Source of the DNA: Tritrichomonas musculus
Taxonomy: Eukaryota > Parabasalia > Tritrichomonadida > Tritrichomonadidae
Assembly (NCBI GenBank): GCA_039105265.1
Contig: JAPFFF010000059.1
Span: forward strand, 62,001 to 126,000
Length of the DNA: 64,000 bases
Direction: 5' to 3'
Under the pieces are notes generated by a model that was given only the letters and a program-made list of their open reading frames with translations, was not told the origin of the DNA and did no database searches. This document shows, in pieces, positions 1-10,456 of this stretch. The position numbers and the translations under genes were made by a program. Each line of letters begins with the position of its first letter. Positions within the stretch are counted from its first letter, which is position 1.

Positions 1-2
1 GC

Positions 3-2561
3 TACCTGATCAAGGCGCTCTGCCTCAAGTCCTCTGACAACCTGAAAGAGTACTTCAGCCTGATCGTCGACCTGCACGACTCGGCAATCATCAGCAGCCT
101 GAAGCCGATTCCGGAGAGCCTGTTCGACAGCCAGGAGCTGTACGACAAGCTCTCCGAGCTGTACGCGGCGTGCACGAAGGTCTTCCCGAACGCAAAGCCG
201 CCGCTCTGCAACCCATTCAACGCGGAGGAGCTCATCAAGTACTGCTACTTCAAGTTCAACCAGTCGTTCATGAACATCGTGCTCTCGCTCGTCGACATCC
301 ACTCAAACTACGCGGCGGGCGACGACTCGCCCTTCGACGAAGTGACGAGCTACCTGCAGGCGTTCTTGCTCGAGTACAGGTACCAGCACGGCAAGCAGAC
401 GCCAGACTCGCTGACAAAGCTTGAGGACATCGCATTCAACGCGATGAACGAGGTAAACGTGCAGTTCGAGTACCCGTCGCCAACCGCCGTGCAGACGCAG
501 CTCCTGAAGCTCTACGAGTTTTATGACAAAAACTGGCTGAAATGGTCTGACAAAACCGCCCAGCAACTGCCGATGTGCCTCGACGACACCCAGGAGGAGG
601 CGCTCGTCACGGTCGACGACTACAAGAAGAAGGTGAAGAAGCTCGAGGACAAGATCGAGAGCCTGAACAAGAACCTGCGCGCGCTCTCAAAGAGCACAAG
701 CTCAATGGAGCTCTTCACAAACCTGTCGCAGGAATTCGGGTCGCGCAGCGCATCCGGCACGATGCTCATCAAGAAAAAGCCTGAGGCGGGCATCTCGCCG
801 ATCGTGCAGGGCAGCCAGAGCGCGGATGACGAGCAGGCAGCAGCCGACCAGGTTCCTCCACCTCCTCCAGATGCTCCGCCTCCGCCGACGCCTCCAGAGA
901 TTCCTTTGCCTCCTTCAGCAGATGACGAGCAGCCACCGCCGCCTCCACCACCTCCGCCGCCGCCAGATGCTCCGCCTCCACCACCTCCACCGCCCCCTCC
1001 GCCAGCGCCAGGCAGCTCCCCGTCCAAGCCAAACGAGGCGCCGCCGAAGAAGCTGAAGCCGCTCTTCTGGACGAAAGTGCAGGCGAGCGAGGCGCTCAAG
1101 TCGAAGTGGAAGGACATCGACGACTCGAAAGTTGACGTCGACTTTGACATGCTCGAGTCGTACTTCGGCGCAGCGCCGGCAAAGTCGCCCGTTGTGGCCA
1201 GGTCAGTCGAGATCAGCCCGGCGCAGGACGGCTCTTCGTCGAGCAGCGAGCTGCCGCCGAAGCCGCAAATTGTCACTTTTGTCAACGAAACGCGGAGCCG
1301 GTCCGTGCAGATCATGATTGCGCGCTTCAGGCTTGACGTCAACGACGTCTGCGACAGGGTCCGGATGATGCGGGACGACTTCACGGACGACCAGCTCGCT
1401 GCAATCAAGAGCAACCTCCCGACCGACGAGGAGATCAAGGAGCTGAAGGGCTACGAAGGCGACCAGAAGCTTCTCGGCATCTGCGAGCGATTCTTCCTGA
1501 AGCTCAATCAAATAAACGGCCTCAACTACCACATCGAGCTCCTCGTCCTCGACCGCACGATCGGGCAGCGCCTCGAGGACATGAACACGCCGCTCGACTG
1601 CATCATCAAGGCGCTCGACCAGATCAACAGCTCGAAGAGGCTCGAGGGCGTCCTCTCATTCATCCTGAAGGTCGGAAACATCATGAATGGCGGCTGCATG
1701 CGCGGCGGCGCCTACGGATTCAAAATCGACTTCCTCACGAAACTGTCAGATGTGAAGTCGACGCACAAGGACTGCTCGATGATGACCTTCCTCGTCGACT
1801 GCTTCTACCAGCAAAAGGCGGCGCACAGCACCACCGAAAGCGACGAGCAAGACTCAAAGGACAACCGCCAGAGCGCCGACAAGAAGGAAAAGAAAGATGA
1901 GAAGCGCGACTCCTTCCTGTTCTACTTCACGGACGACTTGCAGGCCGTCTTGCCTGCCTCAAAAGTGGACCTCAACTACGTGCAGAAAGACTTCAAGCAG
2001 CTGAATGCGACAATCGAGCAGCTCAAGTCGTACCTGCCGCAGGCGCTGCTGGACATGCCGAACAACGACAACTACTTCAGCAAGTTCAACGAGTTCCAAG
2101 AGCGGCACCAAGGCGAAGTTCAAAAAGTGGATGAAAAGCTGAGCCTCGTGGACGATGCTTACATGAAGACCGTCAAGTCATTCAACGAAGACGAGAAGGT
2201 GAGCTACCAAGACTTCATTGGCATCTTCGCAAAGTTCATTGCTGACTACGAGGCCGAAGCGAAGGCCTACTTGGACAAGAAGGAGAAGGAAGAATTAATC
2301 AAGGCGCAAAACGTGAAAAAGGCTGAGATAGAGGAGTTGAATAGACTGAAGCTGGAGGAAACAAATCCACAGCACACAGCGGGACAGCCGTACGACATAG
2401 AAAGCTTGAGCCAAAGAGGTATCATCAACAACATGCTGAGAACAATCAACCAATCTGTAATCCTCAATGACAGCGCTGTTGACAATGAATCAATCATTAA
2501 GAATATTCAAAGCAAGAGATCTCAAAGAATCAAGAGGTTACTTAATAAGAAATTCGCATGA
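3..2561 (+). CDS. Formin (FH1-FH2), 5' end outside window
   Basis: Formins nucleate and elongate unbranched actin filaments; FH1 recruits profilin-actin and the dimeric FH2 ring stays on the barbed end. The frame is open from base 3 (first Met codon at 270), so the start lies upstream. In the 852 visible residues: 1-280 is helical, as in a diaphanous-type GBD/FH3 region; 284-337 is an almost pure proline FH1; about 353-800 is FH2, with the lasso start KPLFWTK and the hallmark GNIMNGG (usually GNYMN). A short basic tail follows. Codons are strongly G/C-ending, unlike most of the window, and this creates long empty reverse ORFs. The stop is TGA, with a TAAA signal about 30 bp downstream. Family assignment is firm; the subtype is not. 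Confidence 0.93.
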   Translation, partial: YLIKALCLKSSDNLKEYFSLIVDLHDSAIISSLKPIPESLFDSQELYDKLSELYAACTKVFPNAKPPLCNPFNAEELIKYCYFKFNQSFMNIVLSLVDIHSNYAAGDDSPFDEVTSYLQAFLLEYRYQHGKQTPDSLTKLEDIAFNAMNEVNVQFEYPSPTAVQTQLLKLYEFYDKNWLKWSDKTAQQLPMCLDDTQEEALVTVDDYKKKVKKLEDKIESLNKNLRALSKSTSSMELFTNLSQEFGSRSASGTMLIKKKPEAGISPIVQGSQSADDEQAAADQVPPPPPDAPPPPTPPEIPLPPSADDEQPPPPPPPPPPPDAPPPPPPPPPPPAPGSSPSKPNEAPPKKLKPLFWTKVQASEALKSKWKDIDDSKVDVDFDMLESYFGAAPAKSPVVARSVEISPAQDGSSSSSELPPKPQIVTFVNETRSRSVQIMIARFRLDVNDVCDRVRMMRDDFTDDQLAAIKSNLPTDEEIKELKGYEGDQKLLGICERFFLKLNQINGLNYHIELLVLDRTIGQRLEDMNTPLDCIIKALDQINSSKRLEGVLSFILKVGNIMNGGCMRGGAYGFKIDFLTKLSDVKSTHKDCSMMTFLVDCFYQQKAAHSTTESDEQDSKDNRQSADKKEKKDEKRDSFLFYFTDDLQAVLPASKVDLNYVQKDFKQLNATIEQLKSYLPQALLDMPNNDNYFSKFNEFQERHQGEVQKVDEKLSLVDDAYMKTVKSFNEDEKVSYQDFIGIFAKFIADYEAEAKAYLDKKEKEELIKAQNVKKAEIEELNRLKLEETNPQHTAGQPYDIESLSQRGIINNMLRTINQSVILNDSAVDNESIIKNIQSKRSQRIKRLLNKKFA

Positions 2562-2868
2562 AAAAGATCATTCAAATAGTAAAAAATAAATCATAAAAAA
2601 ATTTTTTTAATTATTATATTTTTTAAACATTTCAATATTGAAAAAACTCATAGAGAATAAGATTCAATGGTTATTATTTGGCCAAAAAGTTTATCCGATC
2701 ATTTTTTTAGGTTCTCCTTCCCAAAAAAAATGTAAATTATTCAATATTGAATTAACTCATAGAATGCATAATTCAATTGAGCATTTTTCGGAAAAAGTTT
2801 TGGTGAAAAATAAAAAAGTTTGGCCTCAACGATTAAATCTTATTTTATTCTAAATTTTATTGATTTTT
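2562..2868. other. AT-rich intergenic with diverged direct repeat
   Basis: No convincing gene. Two diverged direct copies of a CAATATTGA...AACTCATAGA segment occur near 2632 and 2741, each followed by an AAAAAGTTT stretch. This is probably decayed repeat DNA. Confidence 0.4.
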
Positions 2869-2870
2869 TA

Positions 2871-3112
2871 AGGTACAAATCCAGTACGTTTAGTAACCGC
2901 AATTTTTTTTGACATTCTCAAAGAATAAGATGACATGTTAAATAAAAAACGATTATTTTCATCCATTTCATATAACATGTCATAATGTTTATTTAAATTG
3001 TAAAATAAGTGTCAAAAACAAACCTAGTCAATTTAAACTTTTTCAGAGACATGCAACTATTCAAATAATAAACGTTCTCCTATTCAAAAAATAACGTACT
3101 GGATTTGTACCT
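2871..3112. mobile_element. 242-bp mariner-like MITE
   Basis: Perfect 20-bp terminal inverted repeats starting AGGTACAAATCCAGTACGTT (2871-2890 and 3093-3112) are flanked on both sides by TA (2869-2870 and 3113-3114). TA is the target duplication of Tc1/mariner elements. The interior has no ORF but contains a further inverted pair (TGACATGTTA / TAACATGTCA). A non-autonomous mariner-type MITE is the simplest reading; the parent transposase is not in this window. Confidence 0.7.
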
Positions 3113-3114
3113 TA

Positions 3115-3425
3115 ATTTTATGATTTCTATCTGTATAAAAATTAAATAGATAAGATTTCATGAAAATATTTTTATAAAACTATTTGAAATATATATCTGC
3201 ATAAATTTTATATTTATATTTTATTTGTGAAATCTCATTGAATTTACTTTTTTGAATTTGAAAAATAAACCTTAAAAATTTTTACATCTTCTCAACTTTT
3301 TATATTGAAAAAAGGGAATAGGTTTAAAATAAGAATGGAAATAAATGATATATAATTTATATATACCAAAATAAAGCAAAAATACCAAAGAAATAATTTT
3401 TTTTTAGACAATTGCTTTTTGATTC
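3115..3425. other. AT-rich intergenic
   Basis: No gene, RNA or clear repeat seen between the MITE and the ABC-transporter remnant. Confidence 0.4.
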
Positions 3426-4275
3426 TTGTTTTCGACACCAATAATTAATTCATTACAAGACTGGGGAACTTCCAAACTGTTACAGCCAGATGTTCAAAAA
3501 ATATATGAAAAAATCAACGAAGATCCTAATGCTGCTAAAGTATGTGGTAGCAGTCACCTTTTCAAACAAAATGTTGAATTTTGTAAAACTCTTCTTCCAA
3601 AAAACATTACCGGTCATAAATTAGAATAGTTAATTAATGCTCTTACAATACGTGGAATTTATGATCCAATGCCAAAAATTGTTACTTTTTGCGTTTTGCA
3701 TGTTTTGGAATGTTTTCCTTTGGACACTTGTTGGTACAAGAACTCAAAACAAAATGAAAACGTCTATGTTTACAAACTTAATAAAATTAGATGTAGCATT
3801 TTTTGATGTAACTCCGATTGGTAACATTTTAACTCTTTTATCTGAAGATGCTGAATCAATTGAAATGTCATTTGGTACAGTTAAAGCAACTCAATTTCAA
3901 TCAATAACCAATTGTATTTTAGGTCTTATTTTTGCTTTCATTCAAAAATGGCAAGTTGCTTTTGTTTCAATAGGCTTTATTCCAGTTATTGCTGTTACAT
4001 TGATTTGCATCATTCCTTCCAATTTGAAAGATTCTGCTCTTTAATTCAAATATATTTCAAGATCAATGACAATTGCAGAAGAGACACTTTCGGCCGTGAG
4101 AACAGTTAGAAAGTGTCTGTATATAGAGAAGAAGCAGAACGCAGAAATCAAAAGATTCCATGAACAAACTTCTAAAGGAGCTAAATATGATAGAAATATT
4201 GGAATTCTTATTGCCATATTTCTCTTTGTTGTTCTTGTATCAGTTATTGCAGACTTACTTGCAGATTTTTCCTAA
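3426..4275 (+). pseudogene. ABC transporter (ABCB/MDR-like) transmembrane-domain remnant
   Basis: Three open pieces (3426-3629; 3637-4044; 4066-4275) together resemble one type-1 ABC exporter membrane domain. The middle piece carries hydrophobic helices and the typical motif after the second coupling region: K-x-DVAFFD...GNILTLLSEDAESI. The third continues with EETLSAVRTVRKC, typical of the segment after helix 4, and another hydrophobic helix. Piece 2 to piece 3 is broken by an in-frame TAA at 4042-4044; piece 1 lies in another frame. No Walker A, signature or Walker B motif follows, because the nucleotide-binding domain is missing. A decayed fragment, not an active pump. Confidence 0.75.
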
Positions 4276-4610
4276 ATAATAAGATCATCATCACTTTCCT
4301 CAAATTTGCCAAAATTTGTCGGTTCTTGGTGATCATCAGTAATAACCGATAATTCTAGAGAGAGATATACGTTATCAAAGCCTTTAACTGGAATATAAAA
4401 TTCTTCGGTATTTATTTCTGAAAGGCTAACATATTTTTCCAGGTTGATCATCGTTAATCCACTTATGTTGTCTTCGGTAAGGTCAATTCGAACAAAACAA
4501 ATATTGTTAAACAAATATTTGTCTTGGTTTATGATTTCTGTTGTGATTGATAATAAAATTTTTACATAATTTTCTCGTAAAGTAATTTGAAAATCTGAAT
4601 TAGTTGCCAC
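4272..4610 (-). CDS. Small hypothetical protein, acidic C-terminus
   Basis: A 112-aa ORF starting at an ATG (4610) and ending in an acidic stretch (FEESDDDLII). Its stop overlaps the end of the ABC-transporter remnant on the other strand by 4 bp. Composition suggests a beta-rich fold, and a C2-like fragment is possible, but I do not recognise the family. It may be a fragment of a larger lost gene. Confidence 0.3.
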   Translation of the reverse strand: MATNSDFQITLRENYVKILLSITTEIINQDKYLFNNICFVRIDLTEDNISGLTMINLEKYVSLSEINTEEFYIPVKGFDNVYLSLELSVITDDHQEPTNFGKFEESDDDLII

Positions 4611-4953
4611 ATGAACTCCAGAAACAACCCAGCAAAGGGTTGGGATAGATCCATTTTGAAAATCGATAAAAACCGAAAAATATTCAATTCATTGAAAAAG
4701 TTATACATAAATTGAAACAAATTTATCTTTTTAAAAAATATATATTTAACAAAATAAGCATATAAAAATATTTTAACAACTTATCTAATATATAATTAAA
4801 TCCAAAAGATTGATATTGAATTCTTTTTCATCGAAATCATTTGGTTCTCATATTCAAGAAATTTGGAAAAAATATATTGAATATAATGAATAAAATATAT
4901 ATTTTTAAATAATAATAATTAAAAATAAATAATAAAATTATATGTGTACTTAT
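4611..4953. other. AT-rich intergenic
   Basis: No gene or repeat recognised between the two minus-strand coding blocks. Confidence 0.4.
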
Positions 4954-6348
4954 TTATTTAATGCATTGACAAGGTTCACAAGTGCATTTGAAACTTGTGT
5001 ATTCAATAAAATGAACATCATGGTTTTTATGACATTTAACAGCGCAAGATTCGCAAAGCCTTTTCTTTCCGTCTTTATCACAAGTGAAACAAATAAAAGC
5101 AGCGAAAACAGCATCCCTATTATCGTTAAATCTTTTACAAATTCCAGTATTTTTCATCGCAGGACACATTGGCGCGAAGCATTTCATTGAATAGCATTCG
5201 CACACAAATTCTTTTATTTCAACGAATGCGACATTATGACCAACATGGCAATGAATTGCACAAGCCTCACAAATTCCTTCAGTTGAACTCGTAATTCCAC
5301 AAGTCAGGCAATGGTACATCCTTTGTTTTCGCGGTATGTGTTTTCGCTCTCTGTTTGTGCAACTATTTAAGTGATGAAAAGGAGGAAACTTCATTGCATT
5401 GCATTTGTTATCAAAAGCTTCAGCGCCACATTCACAAAAAGCACTTAAAAATCCATTTGAATGTATTTTATGATCGTGATGGCATTTTTTGGCACAAGTA
5501 GCACAGCAGCCGTTGTTTCCAACCATTCCGCAAGTGTCACAATTAAACCATGGCTGATCAATGTAAGATTTGCCATAAAATGCGAATGTGCAAACGACAT
5601 CCTTGCGTTCAGTGCATTTGCAATCAGTTGCATTTAAACAATAGCAAAAAGAATTCGGCTTCATCCCAACAAACACAAGTGGATGACCCCTGTGACATTG
5701 AATGGCGCAATTTTGGCATATTTCAATCATGCATTTTTGGCAAAGATAGATTGGCTGCGAAATTGGATGAAAATCGGCTAAATCCATTGTACATCTTAAT
5801 TCAACATTTTCTTCTTCTTTTGTTGAATTTATCAAATCTTCTTCGTTTTTGCCATCAATAATATTGTGGTGCTTATACTCAAATTGTTTATATTTAAAAA
5901 GAGGATTATTGTCATTATAAATTTCATCATGATAATTGTTTGCAATTGACTTACACTTGCAGCTATTTGAGCAGCTACACACTTGGCAATGCGACTAATA
6001 TTCATTAGCTTTAATTATTCGATGTCCTTTGTGGCAAACTTTTGCGCAAATCTGACACAAGAGTTGATTGCCATTGCATGTTTCGCACATATATAATTGC
6101 TGATAAAGTTTGCTTTGATTTGATATAATTGATGTACAAATTGATTGAATTTGTGGAAGAATTTCTTTCTTTCTTAACAAATAATTATATCCAATGCAAT
6201 CTCTTGTTGTATCCAATTCTTTATGATTATTTGTGCTCTGAATTCTTAAATTGATTTTTTCTAAAGTTAACAAATTGCAACGATGCTCTTCATCATATGA
6301 AATTAGTTTTTTAATTGTATCTATATCAGAAGAATGTATAAATGCTAT
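4954..6348 (-). pseudogene. UBR-type zinc-finger region, in-frame continuation of the BTB/ankyrin gene
   Basis: This segment is in the same frame as the gene at 6349-10218 but is cut off by a TAA at 6349-6351 and interrupted again by a TAG at 5995-5997. It first continues ankyrin-like sequence (IAFIHSSDIDTIKKLI), then gives about five copies of a Cys/His pattern, C-x2-C...C-x2-C-x3-CH-x2-H...F-x-C-x-C, characteristic of UBR-box zinc fingers (N-degron recognition in E3 ligases). The TAG falls inside the first UBR box, before its closing cysteines. The part from 5982 to 4954 (about 342 codons) is intact but has no nearby ATG. No RING or other ligase domain is visible. Either the 3' half of a recently broken gene or a readthrough product. 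Confidence 0.7.
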
Positions 6349-9300
6349 TTAAATGTCACTTTTATTTGGATCAAAATTTTCATTTTCCAGAATTTCATCT
6401 AAAATTTCATCATCCTCATTCAAAGAAGCCAAATAAAGCAAAGATTGATTTTGCATATTTTTGATATTAATATCAACTCCATCTAATTTTACAAAAAATT
6501 TAAACAAATTCGTATTTTTTAATTCAATTGTTAAGAAAAGGCAAGTATTGATCTTGCTTTTTATAAGACTAAAAGAAGGATGATTAATGATTGACTCAAT
6601 AAGTTCAAAATCATTGATTTTGATTGATTCAATTAAAGGATTCGTGATATTATCTTCTTGTTGATAGTTATAATTAACATCAAGCGATTCCATTTTTATT
6701 ATCTGTCTTGAAATATCTTTCATTTTTATCGATAAAAAGAAAGCATAATTCATATTATTTAATCTTGGATTGAACTTTGGATGATTTAAAATTAAATCAG
6801 CAAGTTCTTCATTTCCATTTTTTAATGCTTTTATTAAAGGAGTCTCATTTAATATATTCAATGAATTGATATCAAGTTGTTGATGGCTAATTAGTAATTT
6901 TTGTATTTGTGTGATTTCTGGGCCTTTAAAAGCTAAATGAAGATATGTGTTTCCTGATGGCATTTTTTTTGTTAAATCGATTGATTCATCACTCAATATC
7001 TTTTTAACAAGATCAACATTTTTGCTTATAATTGCATTAAAAAGTAAATCTTCAGCATCATCAGAAGGAGTTAAATTTTTAATACTTGATAGTTTTTTAT
7101 AAATTAACTGTTCTTTATAATTATTCGGATTCCTTCTTTGTGATTGTTTCAAAGCATTTTGGATCTGAATTCCTTGATCTTTGATATCATCGCCATAAAA
7201 ATTAAGAATTAAATCAACTGCTTCAACATTATTTTTATTGACGGCTTCAACGAGAGGAGTTTCAAATGAATCAACTGAAATGCTTGGATCAATTCCTTTT
7301 ACTTGAAGAAGATGATGAACCATGTCATTTTTGGAATTTCTAACTGCCTCAAAAAGTGCAGTCCCACTAAATCCAACTTCATTAATAAATTCTAGTGAAT
7401 GGTTGTGATCTAGAATGGTTTTTACTACTTCTAAATTTGATGATTTGACAGCTTTTATTAACAATCCATTGAAATCAATTTTATTTGAAATTAAGAATTT
7501 CAAAATTTCAACATTATTTGAACAAAGTACACCTTTTAAAGAATCATTAATTAATTCATTTTTTATTTCAAGATTTGTTTCATTATTAATTAATAAAATT
7601 ATAATTCTAGGATTAGTTCGTAAAGCTGATTGTAACATTTTTTCATTTAAGCTAAAACTAACTTTATTTTCAATAAAAACTCTAATCAATTCATCAGAAT
7701 AAGGACAAATAGCATTCTCAAACGACTTGTTGAAATCAAGATAAATATTTTTTTCTTTTGATTTTTGAATTAAAAATTCTACAAGTTTGATATTATGGGA
7801 AGAGCATGCTGCTTCAAGAATTTCATTTGTTATTGGAAAATCAATTTCGTTTTCTAAGAAATAACTTGTGACATCTTCAGAGCCAAAAAACACCGAATTT
7901 GTTACAGCTTCAATTAAGAACAAAGGAGACAATTTATATATTTTATTATCCAAAATATATTTTACAATATCTACATTATTTGATTCAACAGACTCAACTA
8001 GAGCACGGTGCAAATCTGATGAATATTTCACTCTTTGATATTTCAATAATAATTCAAAAATTGAAAGCATTCCAAAGCTAACAGAATTTTGCAATATCTG
8101 AAATTTATAACAATTTGATTTCATTAACGGTTTTTTATTGCTTCCTCTGCAACTATTCTCATTAAATAGACTGTCAAATGAAACCAGAAGAGAAAAATAA
8201 CTCAAAATTTTAAAAAATCCATTTAAGCAAGCTTTTTCAATTATTTCAGTGAGTAATAACGGTTGGCTTCTCAAATTTAAAACATTCACAATGATTTGAG
8301 ATATTGCGTGAGTGTTTCCATTAGTCACAGCAATTCTAAGCAAGCAAAGGTAATCATAATCAGAATTGAAATCATTTTGATTTTCAAAAATCCAATCAAA
8401 AATGTCATTTTTGTGCATTCGAATTGATGTCTCAATTGCCTTCGCCATCGATTTGTCAGACTGAGACAAGTACCCAATTTGCCCCTTTTTGTTAGTTTTA
8501 ACAAACTTATCTTTATTCTGATCAAGAATGTGGATGATTTCTGTGTTGCTGCCTTGGATTGAATACATAAAAGTATCGGAATTGATTGGAGCATCCTCTA
8601 GAAATAAATACTTGAAACACTTAAGAGAACCACGCATGGCTGAATAATCAATATAAGAAATTTCACCTTGATAACCGTCAAAAATTGTCATTTTTATCTT
8701 TTTTGTATGAACATCAATTCCATACTGTGTCACTATCGTTTGAAACGTGTTTAGGTCATCTTCGGATATTGATTGAATAATTAAATCATTTTGGCCTTGG
8801 TTGTCCCTCATAAGGCGAATTCTTTCAGCAAGGGAATCAAATGAATCACTCTTCCCATAGACCTCTTTGATCTGGGCAACTTTATCATGCAGAGTGTCAC
8901 ACAAAACAATTTGTTTATTTCTTTCAAAAAGTTCTGGTAAAAACCAAATAATAGAGAAATCTATTGCTCTGTTTGAATTGTAATTCATGCTTTTGTTTCT
9001 CTTTCCAATATTTATTTTAATGAATATTTTCTTAATAATCAAATCAATTGAAACTAGATCATTTCGATACAAATGATACAAAAACGATGCAAACTCATTA
9101 AGTTGATGGAAATATAAAAATAATTTGTTAATTAAGAAATGAATTAAAAATGTTATTTCTTGTTTTAAATTTGATTGTTCTGACAATTTCTTAATTAAGT
9201 CAGCAAGAATTGAATGGTCTCTGAAACTGTTTTTAATCACATGCAAGAAGCAGGCAACAAACTCTTGAGCTTCTAATTTAGACTTCAGCCAATCAGATTT

Positions 9301-10218
9301 CATTATATAATCCATCACATTTTCTAAACCTAACTGTTTAATATTGAATAGACTCTCAAAAAGTTTTTTGCAAGGTTCAAATATTTTTTGACATTCAATT
9401 GATTTTGACACGTTTTCATTAACTTTTTGTGTAAAGGCATTAATTGATTCAACAAGTGGTTTTATATCAAGTTGTTCAGAAATTGATAGAAGCAGGTCTT
9501 TGTTTTGTTTGTTAAACGTGATATTGCAACCATTGAAAAAGTTGGCCATCAATTGAAATTCATGATTTTTTTCATTGAAATTAAAATCAAACTTTTTTGC
9601 ATTTGGGTTGGATTTTAAAAATGATTGTATGGCATTTGAACATAAAATACTAATTCTATTGCACTTATATTCATTTTGATTTGTTTTGATCGTGAATATT
9701 CGTGGAAGGTTACGAATATTATTAAATAATATTGGATAATTTATTCTTAAAGATATTTGTTCGGGAAATACTTTTTCTTGATTTAATTTGTCAGTAAAAT
9801 TTGTAGTATTTTCAAGCATAGACTCTGGAAAAACTATATTTAAAAAAAATGTTGTAATTTTTTTGATTGATTTTTCTTCTGATTTAAAGAAATCAACAGT
9901 TTCTCCTTTAAACAATCTTTCTACCTTCACCATAACGTTTTGCTCATCATAAATGTCAAAATGAAATTCTTTTATATCATTATTTTCTTTAATTGCGTCT
10001 TTAATATCTGGAATAAATATATTAGTTAAATCTTTGTTGAACTTGTATTTCCCATTATTTGTTGAAATTTCAAAATTGCGTGGAATATATTTTATTAAAT
10101 CTGGTAGAAAATCTAAAAGAGAATATGAATCAAAAGACTCCCTTTGATTATATTGAGTATTTTCTCTTTCTAAAAATAAAGTATATGTCATTCTAAGATG
10201 GAAAAAGTATATTGACAT
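6349..10218 (-). CDS. BTB-like / ankyrin-repeat protein
   Basis: 1289 aa from an ATG at 10218 (a second Met lies nine codons in). Residues about 47-130 and 173-265 are two diverged BTB/POZ-like modules of the trichomonad type (IFTIKTNQNEYKCNRISILC). A helical linker follows. Near 525-545 is the trichomonad ankyrin-leader motif IDYSAMRGSLKCFKYLF (DUF3447-like), and from there to the end are some 20 ankyrin repeats, many degenerate. Such proteins are usually intracellular scaffolds. The TAA at the end is followed in the same frame by more ankyrin and UBR-box sequence, so this ORF is probably the 5' part of a longer ancestral gene. A GAAAAAGTTTT box lies about 25 bp upstream of the ATG. Confidence 0.8.
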   Translation of the reverse strand: MSIYFFHLRMTYTLFLERENTQYNQRESFDSYSLLDFLPDLIKYIPRNFEISTNNGKYKFNKDLTNIFIPDIKDAIKENNDIKEFHFDIYDEQNVMVKVERLFKGETVDFFKSEEKSIKKITTFFLNIVFPESMLENTTNFTDKLNQEKVFPEQISLRINYPILFNNIRNLPRIFTIKTNQNEYKCNRISILCSNAIQSFLKSNPNAKKFDFNFNEKNHEFQLMANFFNGCNITFNKQNKDLLLSISEQLDIKPLVESINAFTQKVNENVSKSIECQKIFEPCKKLFESLFNIKQLGLENVMDYIMKSDWLKSKLEAQEFVACFLHVIKNSFRDHSILADLIKKLSEQSNLKQEITFLIHFLINKLFLYFHQLNEFASFLYHLYRNDLVSIDLIIKKIFIKINIGKRNKSMNYNSNRAIDFSIIWFLPELFERNKQIVLCDTLHDKVAQIKEVYGKSDSFDSLAERIRLMRDNQGQNDLIIQSISEDDLNTFQTIVTQYGIDVHTKKIKMTIFDGYQGEISYIDYSAMRGSLKCFKYLFLEDAPINSDTFMYSIQGSNTEIIHILDQNKDKFVKTNKKGQIGYLSQSDKSMAKAIETSIRMHKNDIFDWIFENQNDFNSDYDYLCLLRIAVTNGNTHAISQIIVNVLNLRSQPLLLTEIIEKACLNGFFKILSYFSLLVSFDSLFNENSCRGSNKKPLMKSNCYKFQILQNSVSFGMLSIFELLLKYQRVKYSSDLHRALVESVESNNVDIVKYILDNKIYKLSPLFLIEAVTNSVFFGSEDVTSYFLENEIDFPITNEILEAACSSHNIKLVEFLIQKSKEKNIYLDFNKSFENAICPYSDELIRVFIENKVSFSLNEKMLQSALRTNPRIIILLINNETNLEIKNELINDSLKGVLCSNNVEILKFLISNKIDFNGLLIKAVKSSNLEVVKTILDHNHSLEFINEVGFSGTALFEAVRNSKNDMVHHLLQVKGIDPSISVDSFETPLVEAVNKNNVEAVDLILNFYGDDIKDQGIQIQNALKQSQRRNPNNYKEQLIYKKLSSIKNLTPSDDAEDLLFNAIISKNVDLVKKILSDESIDLTKKMPSGNTYLHLAFKGPEITQIQKLLISHQQLDINSLNILNETPLIKALKNGNEELADLILNHPKFNPRLNNMNYAFFLSIKMKDISRQIIKMESLDVNYNYQQEDNITNPLIESIKINDFELIESIINHPSFSLIKSKINTCLFLTIELKNTNLFKFFVKLDGVDINIKNMQNQSLLYLASLNEDDEILDEILENENFDPNKSDI

Positions 10219-10448
10219 GTGAATTAAAAATATTAAAACTTTTTCAGACTAGGTTTTGATATTTTATTTGATAGTCATACTTCAATAAAAATTAAATTAG
10301 CTCATCTTTTCATGGATTTTTAGATTTCCAAACATCAATTAATGTAAATTTCGCTTCAAAATTATTTAAGGATGATCTTGTATATGGTTTGTGAAAACGC
10401 ATACAAAAAATTGATAATTCATTCAATCCATTCAAATTTTAAAATCAT
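10219..10448. other. Upstream region of ankyrin gene
   Basis: AT-rich and non-coding. It contains the AAAAAGTT-type box (minus strand) just upstream of the ATG at 10218. Confidence 0.35.
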
Positions 10449-10456
10449 AAAAGAAT

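Noticed and set aside
620-1438. 272-aa minus-strand ORF opposite the formin
   Set aside because: It is a glycine/serine-rich mirror of the proline-rich FH1 and GC-biased codons; no domain, and the plus strand encodes a clear formin.
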